From assembly GCA_934047225.1 (NCBI GenBank), contig OW204012.1, forward strand, positions 8,308,001 through 8,372,000: a stretch of DNA of 64,000 bases. Direction: 5' to 3'. Made by a program: the position numbers and the translations under genes. The notes under the pieces are model-generated. The model ran no database searches and was not told where the DNA came from. It saw only the letters and a program-made list of their open reading frames with translations. Shown one piece after another: positions 34,801 to 49,800 of this stretch. Origin of the DNA: Ypsolopha sequella (taxonomy: Eukaryota; Arthropoda; Insecta; Lepidoptera; Ypsolophidae). How positions within the stretch are numbered: the stretch's first letter is position 1; every line of letters begins with the position of its first letter.

Positions 34801-37800
34801 TATTGCAAATCTGCTCAATTAAATCCCTAGAAATAGCAATTAACTATTTTTACGTAGCAAAGTTTTCAGTAACAACGTCTTTTTATATATAATAACTTTT
34901 TCAATGCAAGTACTCGTAAAGGGCCAGTTTTTATGCATCAAAACCGAACAGAAAGTGGATTATTTTGCCCTACTGCTTTAATATAATTTTTTATTTTTAT
35001 TTATTTACAATGGTAGGTAAAAAAAAATTTTAAATTTTTGACAGTGGTTGGCTAACCTGCAACCTTTCCTGTGTACCATAAATGTTATACTCTTTTTTCC
35101 ACTGTTTAACGGCTCAGGATACAGTCCTTTTGAGCCAATCATAATTTAAAGTTCACAAGATTATATTTGTTTTATTTCCTCACACTATGCATTGAAAAAC
35201 GTAGTATGATACACGGGCGTAAGAGCAATAAATTACTCGGTTACGTTTAAAACACGAGTGTAGCGAGTCCTCGTCCTCGTAATTTATTCCTTTTCGCCCT
35301 TGTAGCGTAAACTACTAATTATAATATAAATTTATAAAATATTTAGCCACATTACTCCTTTATCATTTATCAAGTATTTGATAACTGTTTATATAACAAG
35401 ATATTTTTGTACTGATAAAAGTATTTTATTATCAAGCTTGTTGCTCATTAACATGGAATCCGACAAATTATACTGTTCGAGTTCTGACTAGTGAGTAAAT
35501 GCGAGTTCGCTCGGGTTCCGTAGTACCTAAAAGGTACAAAAAGAACCTTTATGGTGAGACTCCGTTGTCCGTCCGTCCGTCCGTATGTGACAGCCTCATA
35601 ACTTTGGCACCGTTAAAGATAAAGACATGAAATTTAGCACAAAAAAAATAGCATTAATTTGCTCACGTATCACGGTGTAAAACAAACATGTTTTTTTTTA
35701 ATTGTTCAAAATATTTCCAAAATAAAGGTGAGAAAAATAAAAAATATTATTCTAAAAATACAATGTGGATGTCAAATTGTAGATAGTGAAAAGCTGATTG
35801 TAAATACATATACTTTTACTATATTTATATAACTGGTTTCGAGAAATCTTTAAAAAACCACAAAATCTTTTTATCTCCGAAACTGGTAGACTGAAAAATA
35901 TGAAAAAAGTGTCGATTATAGATCATAACTGGTCAATCACAGGAAAACTATAGCGATTTAAAAAAAGTTGAGCACAAATGAGAAGTATAAAAAAGAAGTA
36001 AAATAAATAAAAAAAATATTTTATGAATATGAGTATCAAACTGTAGGTATTAAAGCGCTAATTGTAAAAATATATAGTTCTATATTTAATTGCATTTATT
36101 TCGAGAAATCCTTGAAAATCCATAAAAAATGTATGTCCCCCCCTTATCTCCAAAACTGGTGGGCCGAAAAATATGAAAAAAATCATGGTAATATGTGTTT
36201 ACGTAAAGATTACAGTAAAAATATAGCGGTTGAGAAATTCACGAAAAAAATTCATCGACAAAACGAAACCCTAGGTACGCGAGTCCGACTCACACTTGGC
36301 CGGTTTTTTTTTAATTTATAAATTGGAGTAATAGACGTTTATTTCCATAAGATACATAACAAATAATTCTGCCACTGCCAAACTGCATTACAAAGACTCA
36401 AGTTATAATTATTGGAAGCCCGTATTTTTTGTCAAGAGAGTGGACTGGCAAACTTTACCACAGTTATTGTTTGATGGAACATACAGGGTGTTTTGGGCAT
36501 CGATGTAATTTTTTTCAGGTATGGTAAAGGAAGTGATTTTAAACATTTTTGACTGAATTTACGTTAGTGCAAAGTTTAATAGTTTTTGAGATATAGACAT
36601 TTTTTGTTTTGTCTACTTAAAAATAGGTAACTGCAATGAAATGATAATAAAACAAGAATTATGGCTATAAATCATATTTTTATTTTAAATTATCACATAA
36701 TACAGATCAATTAAACAATAAAATAAGATAAATGTTCAATAATTATTTTCCTTCGTACTGTATTTTGCCTTATGTTTATTTTCACTTTTTTGTGAACACG
36801 TTTATCTTGTTTTATTGTTAAACTGAAGTGTATTTAGGAAGAATCTAAAATGAAAATGTATTTTTTTAGTCATAATAGTGTTTTATTACCATCTCATTGC
36901 AGTAACCTATTTTTAAGGAGAAAAAACTAAAAAATTTATATATCTCGAAAACTATTAAACTTTGCACTAAATTAATTTCAGTCAAAAATGTTTAAAAACA
37001 CTTCCTTTATCATCCCTGAAAATATTTACATCGATGCCCCAAACATCCTGTATATTCCTTTTAGTACTAAGGTAAATAATCTTGGCATACTAATCGACAA
37101 TCGTTTATCTTGGGTCAGTCGGAAGCTGTTCGCTTCTGCAGGTTCGATGAGAAGGCTCCGTAACCTTCTTCCAATTGCTACGAAGACTGCTCTTGCTAAA
37201 TCCCTCCTGTTACAGGTCGACGCATGTAAAAAGAGCCCCAGACGCCCTGTGGTGGGGATACGTCTGCGCATGTGGTACACTCGCGGAAAAAAGTTATTTT
37301 ATCTATTATACTGATTAATTATGTAACTAAATTTTTATCTGAGAATAGCGTCACTAATGTCTGTTTTGTAACAGGTTAGTAATAAAAAATCTAAATATTT
37401 ATTCATGATTTATATTAAATATTTATAATTTATGATAATGGTTTCACGCCTTCCTTAAATTATGTACTTTGCCTACATCAGCTTCCTTCCACATAAAACA
37501 ATAAACGTCGTAAATATTTTTTTTTTCCTTTCTATGTAAAACCACCGTGATACAATACAAGAAAATTATTTCCGTGTCTGTACTTTGCGGACCGACGAAA
37601 CGTGGACACTGCGCTGCGATGCAAAGACAATTCGACCGACTTGAGTGACTTCAAAATTTTTGTATTAGATTAATTCAGTTATAATCTATTCAAAACTAGC
37701 GACCCGCCCCGGCTTCGCACGGGTTCAATGCTGATACTAAATATACTGAAAATATTCATTTAAATTACATGCTGTAAACGGCCATATTGATTTATATTAA

Positions 37801-40800
37801 ATGCACAATGTATTTAAGGTACTGAATTGGATAAGGATTAATGCTGTTATTGCTTAAAATCGCTTCGTAAATAAGCCATAATGGTTATTGTGGGTTATCC
37901 CTAAGAGATAGACATATACCGTTGCGGACTTTTTTGTACACCTTTTTAAGTTGTACAATACTGTAGTACATTATTTTAATCTATCTCGTAGGGTTCAGCC
38001 AGCGTTTGCAATGTAAGCGCAAAAAAATGTGTTTATTTACGACATCACATTAGAAACCTCTAAAATTATCAGTGTTTCTCTATTATATTATGCATTTATT
38101 ATACATATAAACCTTCCTCTTGGATCAATCCATATATTAAAAAAAAACGAATCAAAATCCGTTGCGTAGTTTTAAAGATCTAAGCATAAGACAGACAGCG
38201 GGAAGCGACTTTGTTTTATACTATGTAGTTCAAATTCAAATTCAAATTCAAATAGTTTATTTTGCAAAGCAGGTATAGATATATACACTTTTTACACGTC
38301 AAATTTAATCTAATAAAGAAAATATATGTAATAAAATAATAAATGTACATGAACTAAATTAAAGGTTTATTTAATTTATGTAGCAATATATTTACGATTA
38401 AAATGATAGGTAAAATATATATTATACAAGGTAAAATCCAATCAGCCGCCCGAACCCATACCGGAGACCCGGCTAGGGACCAGGAACAAGGTTCAATGAT
38501 CACCAACATGATAGTGATGTTCCTAATTTAGTTTCCTTCAAGTTTAAGGACCGCCACTGATACAGACAGACATTTTATATATTTATTTGGATGTTTCATA
38601 ACGATCATGCTCACGTTACATCACTGTAACAATGACATGCTGCTTCTGTGACGATAATGAAGCATAATTAGTTTATCGTGTCATATATCACGTTTCTTTA
38701 GATACGATTGTCCTTATCCACAGCCACCTATAGTGGCTGTGCCTTATCCCATGTACTGCACTGTGTAATTTGAACTGCAGATATTACGTAGAAGAGGTAA
38801 AGGAGGCTATGGTAGAAGTATAATTGATAAAAAATTGGAAGTGTCTAGCCTGCCACCAGCGGCCGTTTAGCAAAATAATATATTCTGCCACTAGCGGCAG
38901 AATAACAAAAATAATTATTCTACCACAAGTTTATGATTATTAAAATGTTCTTCCTAACGTCACCTAGATAAGGTACAATATTCAATACACGTTGTTTGAA
39001 CGTAGTGAGTATAGCTACTGGTGGCTGAATAGCAGAAACGGCTATCCTGCCGCAAGTTAATTTATGGGCTATTTGAATACTGAAGTATTTTTATGACACA
39101 AATTCATTACTGCATCGGCTACGGCGCTGCGGGAAGTGCAGCCCCTTCGCCCTTGCGTAACAAAGGTCAGGCACCCACGCTCGCCTTCGCAGCTTCGGCA
39201 TGTAGGTCGCCTTCGGCGACCAGCCTCAGCCGCTACGGCTCACGTGGGTGCTTGGCCGTTGTTACGGTGGGCGAGGGCCGCCCTCCCTTCGCGCCTTCGG
39301 CTTTTTATATACACTCTAGGGGTAGTAGCCAAAAGACTGTTTAGAGTCGGGGTGAGCTGAGTCGGTCTTGCCCTTCTTAGCAAGACTAATCGAATGGCGG
39401 AGTTAGGCATATATTTACATTTCAGTAATCGTAAACTTGTGGTAGAATAATTATTTTTGTTATTCTGCCGCTAGTGGCAGAATATATTATTTTGCTAAAC
39501 GGCCGCTGGTGGCAGGATAGACACTTTCTAAAAAATTCAATATTTAAATATGTTTTTCCGGATCAAATGCTATAAGGATTAAGTACACATACATTTACAC
39601 TCATGGTAGAGCTGATGCCGGGCTCGACTGTGGACGTAGGTACCACCATATTACTCGAAAATCCCCCGACGATTCGTTGGAGAGTAAGAGGACAGCTCTC
39701 AAACAGGCACAACCAGGTGGCCCACTAGCCTCACTAGCCTGGGACCGATTGATGGCAATAAATCCATCCCCAATTGCCGGCCGATTAATGGCAGTAGATC
39801 CATCCCCAATTGCCGGCCGATTAATGGCAGTAGATCCATCCCCAATTGCCGGCCGATTAATGGCAGTAGATCCATCCCCAATTGCCAGCCGATTGATGGC
39901 AGTAAATCCATCCCCAATTGCCAGCCGATTGATGGCAGTAGATCCATCCCTAATTGCCGGCCGATTGATGGCAGTAGATCAATCCCCAATTGCCGGCCGA
40001 TTAATGGCAGTAGATCCATCCCTAATTGCCGGCCGATTAATGGCAGTAGATCCATCCCCAATTGCCGGCCGATTAATGGCTGTAGATCCATCTCCCTTAC
40101 AGTGGCGTGTTTTAAGATTTAGCGCCCTGAGCTTGTAAGGTTTGCCGCCCCATAAAATAACGAGAAAAAAGCAAAAATCTTTCAATTATAAAATAAAATG
40201 AAATCCAACGTAGCCTATGTCCTATTTCTGGTCTATAACTACGTTTGTGCAAAGTTTCAGCCTGATCGTTTCAGTAGTTTCGGCGTGAAGGAGTAACAAA
40301 CATCCATCCATACATCCATCCAAACTTTCGCAATTATGATATTAGTGGGATTAAAAAATAATGTTACCCAAAGTATTTAGGTACTTTTAAAATTACATTC
40401 CGTTGTACGGACAAACCCTCCTTGCGGTTTTGTTATAAGTATAGATAAGTTGCATTACCTATAGAGTTGTGCCACCGAAATAAACATTACTATCATGACA
40501 AAAATATTCCATTCCAGCCTCGACTGGTTACTTCACTTTATTTATTGACCCCTTATCATTGTAACTGGAAAATATGAGACACTGTGAGATCAATTTATAA
40601 GTAGAATATCGGTCAAATATGTAACCTACAGAAACTGTTTTATAATATACAAAATTAAACATCATCGCGACGAGGGCGGATCTAAGATTTGATTTTGGGG
40701 GGGGGGGGGGGCATTCTGACAAGGTTTATCACAAAGTAATAAAATGGAAGTTTCTAGGTGCCTTAAGCCTTAAGGCGATTGCCTTCGCCAAATTAGCAGC

Positions 40801-43800
40801 TCGATGTTTGTTGGTACGAATATCGACGGGAACGACATTGAAATAATGTTCGTTTCAGCGTGCCTTGAAAAGTGGCTGTTACGACAACCACTGCGTCTCC
40901 GGCTAGCGCAAAATAGGAGAAAATAATACTTTTCACACGGACGCCATGAACGAAAAAAAAATTTAGAACTAAAATTTTTTAGAGCTAAAAATTTCCTATA
41001 ATTTGGTGAAGTAATAATTAAAATCGCTTTAGGCGTTTGGAAGGAGTAAGAGAATTCTTGTGTTAATCATGTGAAACTTTCGATGACTTTCGATTTTTTT
41101 TGTTCAAACTTACAATAGAAAAACAGTTTATGAGACTTAAAATTTATTTTTGACTATATAATTCTTATCTTATATTTTTCTGAAAGTTTTTGGACCACCC
41201 GTGTGGGAGGAGTAAGCCTTCAAAGACAGGTCCAAATTGCAGTTGGCGTATCCATTCGCCTTAACTTATTCAAATGGTACAGAACCCTCTATTATTTGTA
41301 TTGTAAATTCTGGTTTTCTTTCCCAGGGTTCAAACAAAGGAAGGAGCTCCGAGACGCTGTCTTGCCCAGTGTACAGACCCGCCGGGGCAGCACCGGCTCT
41401 CCAGAGAACAAGCCCAAGTTGGACATGCAGAAGTGTCTGATCGTGTCTAAAGTTACGCGATACGAATACGAGAAGTGAGTTCTATTCAATTCAATTCAAA
41501 TTTATTTGCACCATAATGTTCGAAAGGTCTTAAATAACATTTATAGTATCAATTACGGACCCTGTCGGGCATAGCAAAGTAACTTAAAGCTAGTAATACA
41601 ATTATTATTATTCTATATAGGTAATTACCTATATACTTATGGGATATAAAGAAACATATATCCATCTTATATTTAAAAAAGTAAGTATCATAAACAAGGC
41701 ATGCATTTGTGCTTAAAATCTAGGTAAATACAATTTCTTTCTTCTATATCTATAAATCTTAATATTCTAGTTATTTAAGTATTTTTCAATTGTGTAGGGA
41801 CATTTTTGTATTAAATATGTTTTTAGTTTATTATTATAAGTTAAACTAAACGTAAACGTAAAGGTGGATTGGATAAGAAAGCAGGGGTGAGTGAAAAAAA
41901 AAACAAATAGGTACTTATGTCATTGTTTTCTGGGTTTTTTTTATCCATTTTTGGCGTTTAAATTCTGCTCCTTATTATGTTTTCTTTTTAAACGTTTATA
42001 TCGGTCCAACCATTTGAGTTTTTTTTTTAATTTCTGTTACAAAGGCTTTTACTATACAAAGTACTTATATCTACTTTAGTTAAAAATTGTTTGGCAGGAG
42101 GATTGTAAAAAAACCAAAGTTTTGTAAGGACACTTAATACTCATTCAGGACACTTATATGAAATGAAATGAAAATGAAAAATGGTTTATTGGTTATATAA
42201 GGTCTTAAGAGGCTATGCGAATTTTATTTTTGTCACTGTCACTCCAAGCGAAAAATCGCGCAGTGCGAGAGGGGCGGATTCAGGGCAAAAGGGAAAAAAG
42301 TTGGTTTTATATTTTTATTAAAAAATCTAAAATAGCTAGCAAAATTTCAAATATCAAATCTCTAGATATTGTTGAAACACATAATAAAATATGTTTGAGT
42401 TCTGTATATGGTTCCTATTCGTCAAACGAGGAGAAAAAGTGTGTTTGAAGACCTTATTTCAGCAATTATTTCTATCGAGGACAATTTATCCAAACATGTT
42501 TTCCAATTTCAAAACCCTAGATTATATAGTCAAAATGCATATACCAGAAATATATTTAAATTTTCCGTGTATTTCATGAAATAAACAGAAAAGAAACAAC
42601 CGTATTTTTTTCGCATATCGGAAATTAGAAAGGTGGTGACCGGAGTCTTCCTTTAAGCTGAAAGCAGCCTGTGCCAGAAGACCCCACTCTTCCACGTATA
42701 TCTAACGATCCACAGCACCAAAGGTTAACTGGAAGACAATGCTAGATAGCATTAAGTTCGCCTTCTGTACAATTTTTTAGTGCAATAAAGAATTTTTCAA
42801 TGCATGTGCTCGTAAAGGCCCACTTTTTATGCATCAAAACCGAACAAAAAGTCGATTATTTTGCCCTAGGGCTTTATTATTATTATTTTTTTAATTTATT
42901 TACAACGGTTGGCTAACCTGCAGCCTTTCCTGTGTACCATAGATGTTATACTTTTTTTTCCACTGTTTAACGGCTCTGGATACAGTCCTTTTGAGCCAAT
43001 TATAATTTAAAGTTCACAAGATTATATTTGTTTTCATTTCCTCACACTATGCATTGAAAAACGTAGTATGATACACGGGCGTAAAAGCAATAAATTACTC
43101 GGTTACGTTTAAAACACCCGCTACGCTCGTGTAGTAGCATAAACTACTATTATTATTATTATTATCATTATATCTGTACGTGTACTTTAGTATCAACTAT
43201 GTAATATAAGAATAACAGTACTAAAAAAGTAACACTATACAATCAAAGAATAATATATAAAAAAATTAAAAAGCAAAAACATAATATTAATTAAATACAA
43301 ATTCAAAGTTTCAGCAAAAACATTTGTGAGAGTAAGGATTTTTGTATTTATTTGCATTTTTTTTAGGAATTACAAATCCAAATTATGTAATTTCTTTTCT
43401 GTATGAATGAGACAACGGTATCGATTCGGCATAACACGTCTTAACTTATTTGACTTAAATGTGTGGATATATTAATAATTTGCAATATTCCGCTAAACAT
43501 ATATATATATATACGAAAACACAGAAAATATAATTATATTTAGTAAATTAAGTACATTAATAAAAATCTTCAATTTCCTATCCATCACTTTAGCTGTCAT
43601 CATTATAAAAATAAAATATTCAATATCATAAGTACCTATAATTTATAATTATTAATTTTTAACTTTTATATATAATTGTGTAACTGATGCCGACCACAAT
43701 TAGTGGTCGAAATATATTTTACTACCTATAATTATATTTGTTGTATATAAGGTCTTTCAATTTAAATGGAAAGTAATTTAGGAGGTGATTCAGTATCGTT

Positions 43801-46800
43801 AATACATCACATTCCACTGCAAAGTACTTTTTTTGCGCGAACTTTTTCTTCACTTGTCCATACAAATTGAGTCAGCTGATCGGACCACTTCCTACTGAGA
43901 AGTGAAAAAAAAGTTCGCGCAAAAAAAAGTGCTTTGCAGTGGAATGTGATGTATTAACGATACTGAATCAACTCCTAAATTACTTTCAATTTAATTTGAA
44001 AGACCTTGTATACTAGATAGATGTGCTCTAATAATATAAATCATCGGAATTACTTTCAATTTAATTTGAAAGACCTTGTATACTAGATATATGTGCTCTA
44101 ATAATATAAATCATCGGAATTACTTTCAATTTAATTTGAAAGACCTTGTATACTAGATAGATGTGCTCTAATAATATAAATCATCGGAATTACTTTCAAT
44201 TTAATTTGAAAGACCTTGTATACTAGATAGATGTGCTCTAATAATATAAATCATCGGAATTACTTTCAATTTCATTTGAAAGACCTTGTATACTAGATAG
44301 ATGTGCTCTAATAATATAAATCATCGGAATTACTTTCAATTTAATTTGAAAGACCTTGTATACTAGATAGATGTGCTCTAATAATATAAATCATCGGAAT
44401 TACTTTCAATTTCATTTGAAAGACCTTGTATACTAGATAGATGTGCTCCAATAATATAAATCATCGGAATTACTTTCAATTTAATTTGAAAGACATTGTA
44501 TACTAGATAGATGTGCTCTAATAATATAAATCATCGGAATTACTTTCAATTTAATTTGAAAGACCTTGTATACTAGATAGATGTGCTCTAATAATATAAA
44601 TCATCGGAATTACTTTCAATTTAATTTGAAAGACCTTGTATACTAGATAGATGTGCACTAATAATATAAATCATCGGAATTCCAACTACGTAATTCCCTG
44701 TCCCCGATTCCTCAGTTATCAGCTCAGCTATCACTTGCAAGCTGCAACACTTGTAGAAATTTCCAGTTAGCATCCAGTTACGTGACCCTTGGACGAGATT
44801 ACATACACTGACAAACAATACGTTTTTAGATAAGGGGGCGCGTCATGTTTTTTTATAATGAGCGGTTATTTATAGCACAAAATAACCACTTACAGAAAGT
44901 TTACTCCGTATATCTAGCGGAAACAGGCGCGTGCACACAGATGCGTACGTACGACGATCTCGGAGATACTCGGGTGAATACCAATACGAAATTCTGCCGA
45001 GATCATCGTACGTACGCGTCTATGCATGTGTGCGTCTGTTTTCGCTCCGTCGTCGAGTCGGCCTTCTGGTAGTATCTATTTTGTGTTTATAGTTTGCGGA
45101 TGTAATGTGCTTTTTATTAGGGTTCCGTACCTAAAGGCAAATCGGAGCCCTATTAATGTCACTCTGCTGTCCGTCTGACTGTCTGTCCGTATGTCACGGG
45201 TCTCTAACTCTTAGACGGAATGAGATAGAAACCTGTAATTTTTATGTTGTGTATATTGTCGACCCAAAACCGAGTTTTGAATTTAAAATGTAATAAAATT
45301 ATTTTTCAGGGAGAGCCTACATGAAAACGGGGCAGAATTTTTTTTTTCTTTCCCCCGCATGTGGGTTGTCATTGTCTAGAGCTCATTAAGTAGAGTAAAA
45401 ATATATTTTTTTATATTAAAAAATAATTGTAAAAAATAAAAGTTGCCATTCATTTTTAGACCATTTTTGTTACTGGGTCTATCTCAAAGGCTAAAGCAGT
45501 TAGGAATTTGAAATTTCTGTATATTATGTACCATATGCTTTATTTAAACAACAAATACTAAAAAAGCCAATTTATAATGTAGTTTTAGGGTTACGTCCCC
45601 GAATACACAACCAACTTAATTTTGCAGTTTTTGTGTCTGACCGAATAAGAGCATTACCTAAAATTAAATAAATATCTAGTTTGAAATAATTTGTCATATG
45701 TACGGAACCCTAACAAAGTGAAGCCCGGTCAACTTGTTAATAAAGAAAAAAAAATAGTAAATGTTATTATTTTTAAAATCGCATTCCTGAGGTTTGATAC
45801 GAGTATATTAGTAGGAGACATTTGGTGTGTGTTTTACAAAAATTTACTAAGCCGTCTTCTACCTGGAGGAGCCCAAACTTATATCACATTATATGTTTGC
45901 TTATACGTATGTTTCTTGGATTTTTAGAAATCAGGTGGCTGAAAGGTAATGGTCTAGTATATTTTTAGAACCGGCTCATGAAACCCTTTCATTTGATACT
46001 GCACTCGATAGGATTTGAAAAAAAAAAAAACAATTCCCATACAAAAAATTTATAACGTCATTACTCCCCCCCTAAGGGGAATATTTTTAAGAACTACCGC
46101 TCAAAATGATTGGTTTAACCTAAAGTATCCGTGTACCAAAAATGGCTATCCTGTACATAGATTTGCGGCTTTTGATCGTAGTTGGACCAATACACGGAAA
46201 TTACATATTTTCATACCTGCATTTTTATGATTCCGACCGAAAGGGACAATCATGAGGATCGATTTCTTCTAAACGTCATAGTATCTTGAATTAAGGAAAC
46301 ACCATTAAATTTGACTCACATTCATTAGTTCATGATTATTTATTTATTTATTATCTTTTTATTAGGGAAACAAACAGTTACATACAACATATAAAAAAGC
46401 ACACACATAAAAACAACATAAACCAGCAAAGTTTCCACACATAGATATACAATTATAATTACAAAAAACACAGTTAAGGCGATATGTAAAAGTTTTAGTG
46501 TCCCTGTTACTCCATATGCGAAAAAACCCTCAGTGCGAGAGGGACGGATTCGTGGAAAAGTAGCAAAAAGTCGGTTTTTTATTAATATAAAATGTACTAA
46601 AAATGCTATCAAAATTTCGTTTAACCAGGTCCTAGATACTGTTAAAACCCATCTAATAAAATATAATTGCAGTCCATATGTCATTCTAAATTGTCAAACC
46701 AGGAGAATCGGTGTCGATAAAGACCTCATTCAATAAATACTTCTATCGAGCCGAAATTCTCCAATCGCGTTTCTATTTTAACAGATCCATAGAGAAAGAT

Positions 46801-49800
46801 TTCAAAAATAATATACCATTTTATCAAAATTATACATTATATACCGAAGTAGATATAGAAGTACTAAAAGTGTCAATTTTTTTTCCGTAGCGCCTTAAAT
46901 AAAATTTTTGTGAGATATATTTTGTGACTGATGCCGGGCCCGAATCGCCCGAATATATCTCATAAAAATTTTATTTAACTGTGTTTTATGTAATTAAAAT
47001 CATTTAAAAAGACAAAAAGTTAATATTTAATATTTATTCATTATTTCAAAAATATATTATTTATTAAATGACTAAACTTTATAGTTTAAAAACAGATTTT
47101 AGCCAAACTGTTTTCGCTTAGTTATACATATATAAGGCTGCACGATGCCATTATATCAAACCATTCTAAATTAAAACGCAGTTTACCAATAGATAACATC
47201 GTAGTTTCCGCAAAACATGTAAGTAAATATATTTTGTTATTTTTAAAACAATAAACATTATTTCCTGAGTAGATCTTTTTAATATCATACTTTTGGAATG
47301 TAACTGATAAGTAAGTGACATTATGATGAATTAGCTAAGATAAGATAATCAAATAGTGAATCGGTGTCACAGCTGACAATAATAATTATTTCACTTTTGC
47401 ATTGTGACTTATCTTTTGGGAATTAATTAATTGCGGCAGCAATTTGCGTGATCTTTCTAAACAACTAATCAAGAGATATAATTTTAATCACATGATTAAA
47501 CTGCAAGGTTATTAAGGGGCTATTTCTCTAAAATCGACACTTTATTTTCATAAATTTTGTTTATTCATTATATATATTTTTAACTGTGTTAGCCTTTTAT
47601 TTGTATTTTTAAGAACAAGATGATAATAATAAAAAATAAATTTTATATTATCGATATATTTCGGCTTCATCAGTGAGGCCGTCATCAGTCGAAATTTCTT
47701 CATTAAACTGTTAGTCTGATTGTCCCAATTCCTCTAGTCCTACTTTCTATCTTTTTATTAAAACATCAGTTTTGTATTGGATTCAGTTCCGTCAATGTCG
47801 ATGGTAAAAATCTGAAAAATATATGTTGTGTTTTTTGACTCAAGACAATTATTAATTACACTATACAAGGTGACTTTTTGATCATCGTCTAAATTCATAC
47901 TGGAGGCTTGATAAGTGATCAGTATCTTGGATCAATAACAATTTTTGTGAAATTCGTAAAATGAAATTTCGACTCCCCATAGTGATTCACTCGGGACTGG
48001 AAGTCAATTAGTATGGCAAGCCGAAATTTCATTCTACGAATTTCACAAAAATTGTTATTGATCCAAGATACTGATCACTTATCAAGCCTCCAGTATGAAT
48101 TTGGACGATGATCAAAAAGTCACCTTGTATAAATAAAAATACTTTCAATCGTCTATTAATTATATTGCTTTTAAAAAACCATGAATTTCACGAAAAAAGT
48201 GATTCAGTTTCCATATTTCAAAACCGAATGAAATGAAACCAACACACGCAGATACTAACTAGAAAAAAAACATCTTTATTACATAAATAAATTATAGTTA
48301 AGGCGTAATAAATCTAAAGCAATATATTTTCGCAGACAACTTTATAGGTATTAAATAATAGTACATAAAAAAAAATATATATAATTTTCTAGGATATGCT
48401 TTAGTGTGCTGACAGGCCAAAAAAAATAAACTAAGAAAAAACAGCTTTTTGGTCTGCTGTTCTGATAAATAAAGGAAATATGCGTTTCCACAGGCACAGC
48501 TTCGACGACATTTCCGATCGCGAGCTGGAGAAGGTGCTCCGGAAGCGAGGGTCTGACTATGATGCAATGTTGAACACACACCGGCAGCAGAAGGACTTCG
48601 AAGTGAACGTGGCGAGACATCTAGAGAACATGGGCTTGGAAGTCAGGATGGCTAGCAGGTGAATATTATTTAGTTTATAGAGAATAATATGGATATACCT
48701 TCTTCTTCGTCTTCGTGTACCATGCCCTAACGGGCGTTGGCTACCATCTCTCTAAACTTTTTCCGATCCTTAGTTAGTCTGCAGATCTCCGTCGCTTCCT
48801 TAAGGCGATTACCTTCTCCAAATTAGCAGCTCGATGTTTGTCTGTATGAATATCGACGGAAACGACATTGAAATAGCGTTCAAATCAGTGCACAATGCGT
48901 GGTGGCTGTTACGACGCTCGCTGCGTCCTTGAAAGGGCAAAATAGGAGAAAATTATACTTTTCACATGGGCGTCATTGTTCGATTGAATAATTCTATGTT
49001 ATATTTATAGCTATCAAGTTTATCTATTTATCAAAGCATAAATGAATTAAATCACCTAAGCCGCTTAGGAGCAGTAGGAAATTCAAGCCAAAAACACACC
49101 ATTCAGTTGAAACAATTTTTCATATAGAAGTTTTGGTGGTACGAAAATGAAAAATGTTGCATATGTTGCCCTAGAGTTGATAATCCATAATACATTTTTT
49201 CAATATTTTTGGTTTGGCCATAAAAGAGGAGTAGGCTTTAGAAAGTACCCATTTGGCGGTATTAGGGGCCTTAATATTAGACAAGGTCTTTAGGTCGTCA
49301 ATCCACTTTGTCCTTCTTCTGCCTCTTCTTCGTTTCTCCTCTATTTTTCCTTCTATAATGACTTTTATTAAATTGTATTTGTTGTGTCTATAAACATGTC
49401 CCAGATATGCTAGTTTTCTTGTTTTGATTGTAGTGAGTAGCTCTCGCTTTCTGTTCTAAGGACTTCTTCGTTGGTAACTCTGTCCCTCCAGGATATTTTA
49501 AGCATTCTTCTAAACAACCACATTTCGAAAGCTTGTAATTTAACTTGGGCGGCTTTATTTAGTGTCCAACCTTCTGTACCGTACATTAGAACCGAGAGCA
49601 CGTAACATTTTATCAGTCTCCACCTAAGGGTCAGTTTTATGTCTGTGTTTGTGATTAGGGATTTCATTTTCATTAAAGTACTTCTCACTATTTCGATTCT
49701 AATTCGATTGGATATACCTAGTCGAGCAAAAAGTTCTGTGACTCATATTAAATTTGATATTTTTATCCCAGACTGAATCTAGTAAAATTAATTAATGGAA

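Noticed and set aside
39093..39360. GC-rich overlapping frames of 74-83 codons
   Set aside because: They fall inside a retroelement piece within element T and show no domain.
39677..40138. 153-codon plus frame and 130-codon antisense frame with 12-residue repeats
   Set aside because: Both are consequences of a 36-bp minisatellite (a multiple of three) inside SINE F; no independent sign of coding.
43979..44678. 70-bp repeats considered as CRISPR or a structured RNA array
   Set aside because: No spacers; the unit is demonstrably a MITE end plus flank.
46340..46684. 114-codon minus frame with many hydrophobic residues
   Set aside because: It covers MITE K3; homologous frames in K1 and K2 are not conserved as protein.
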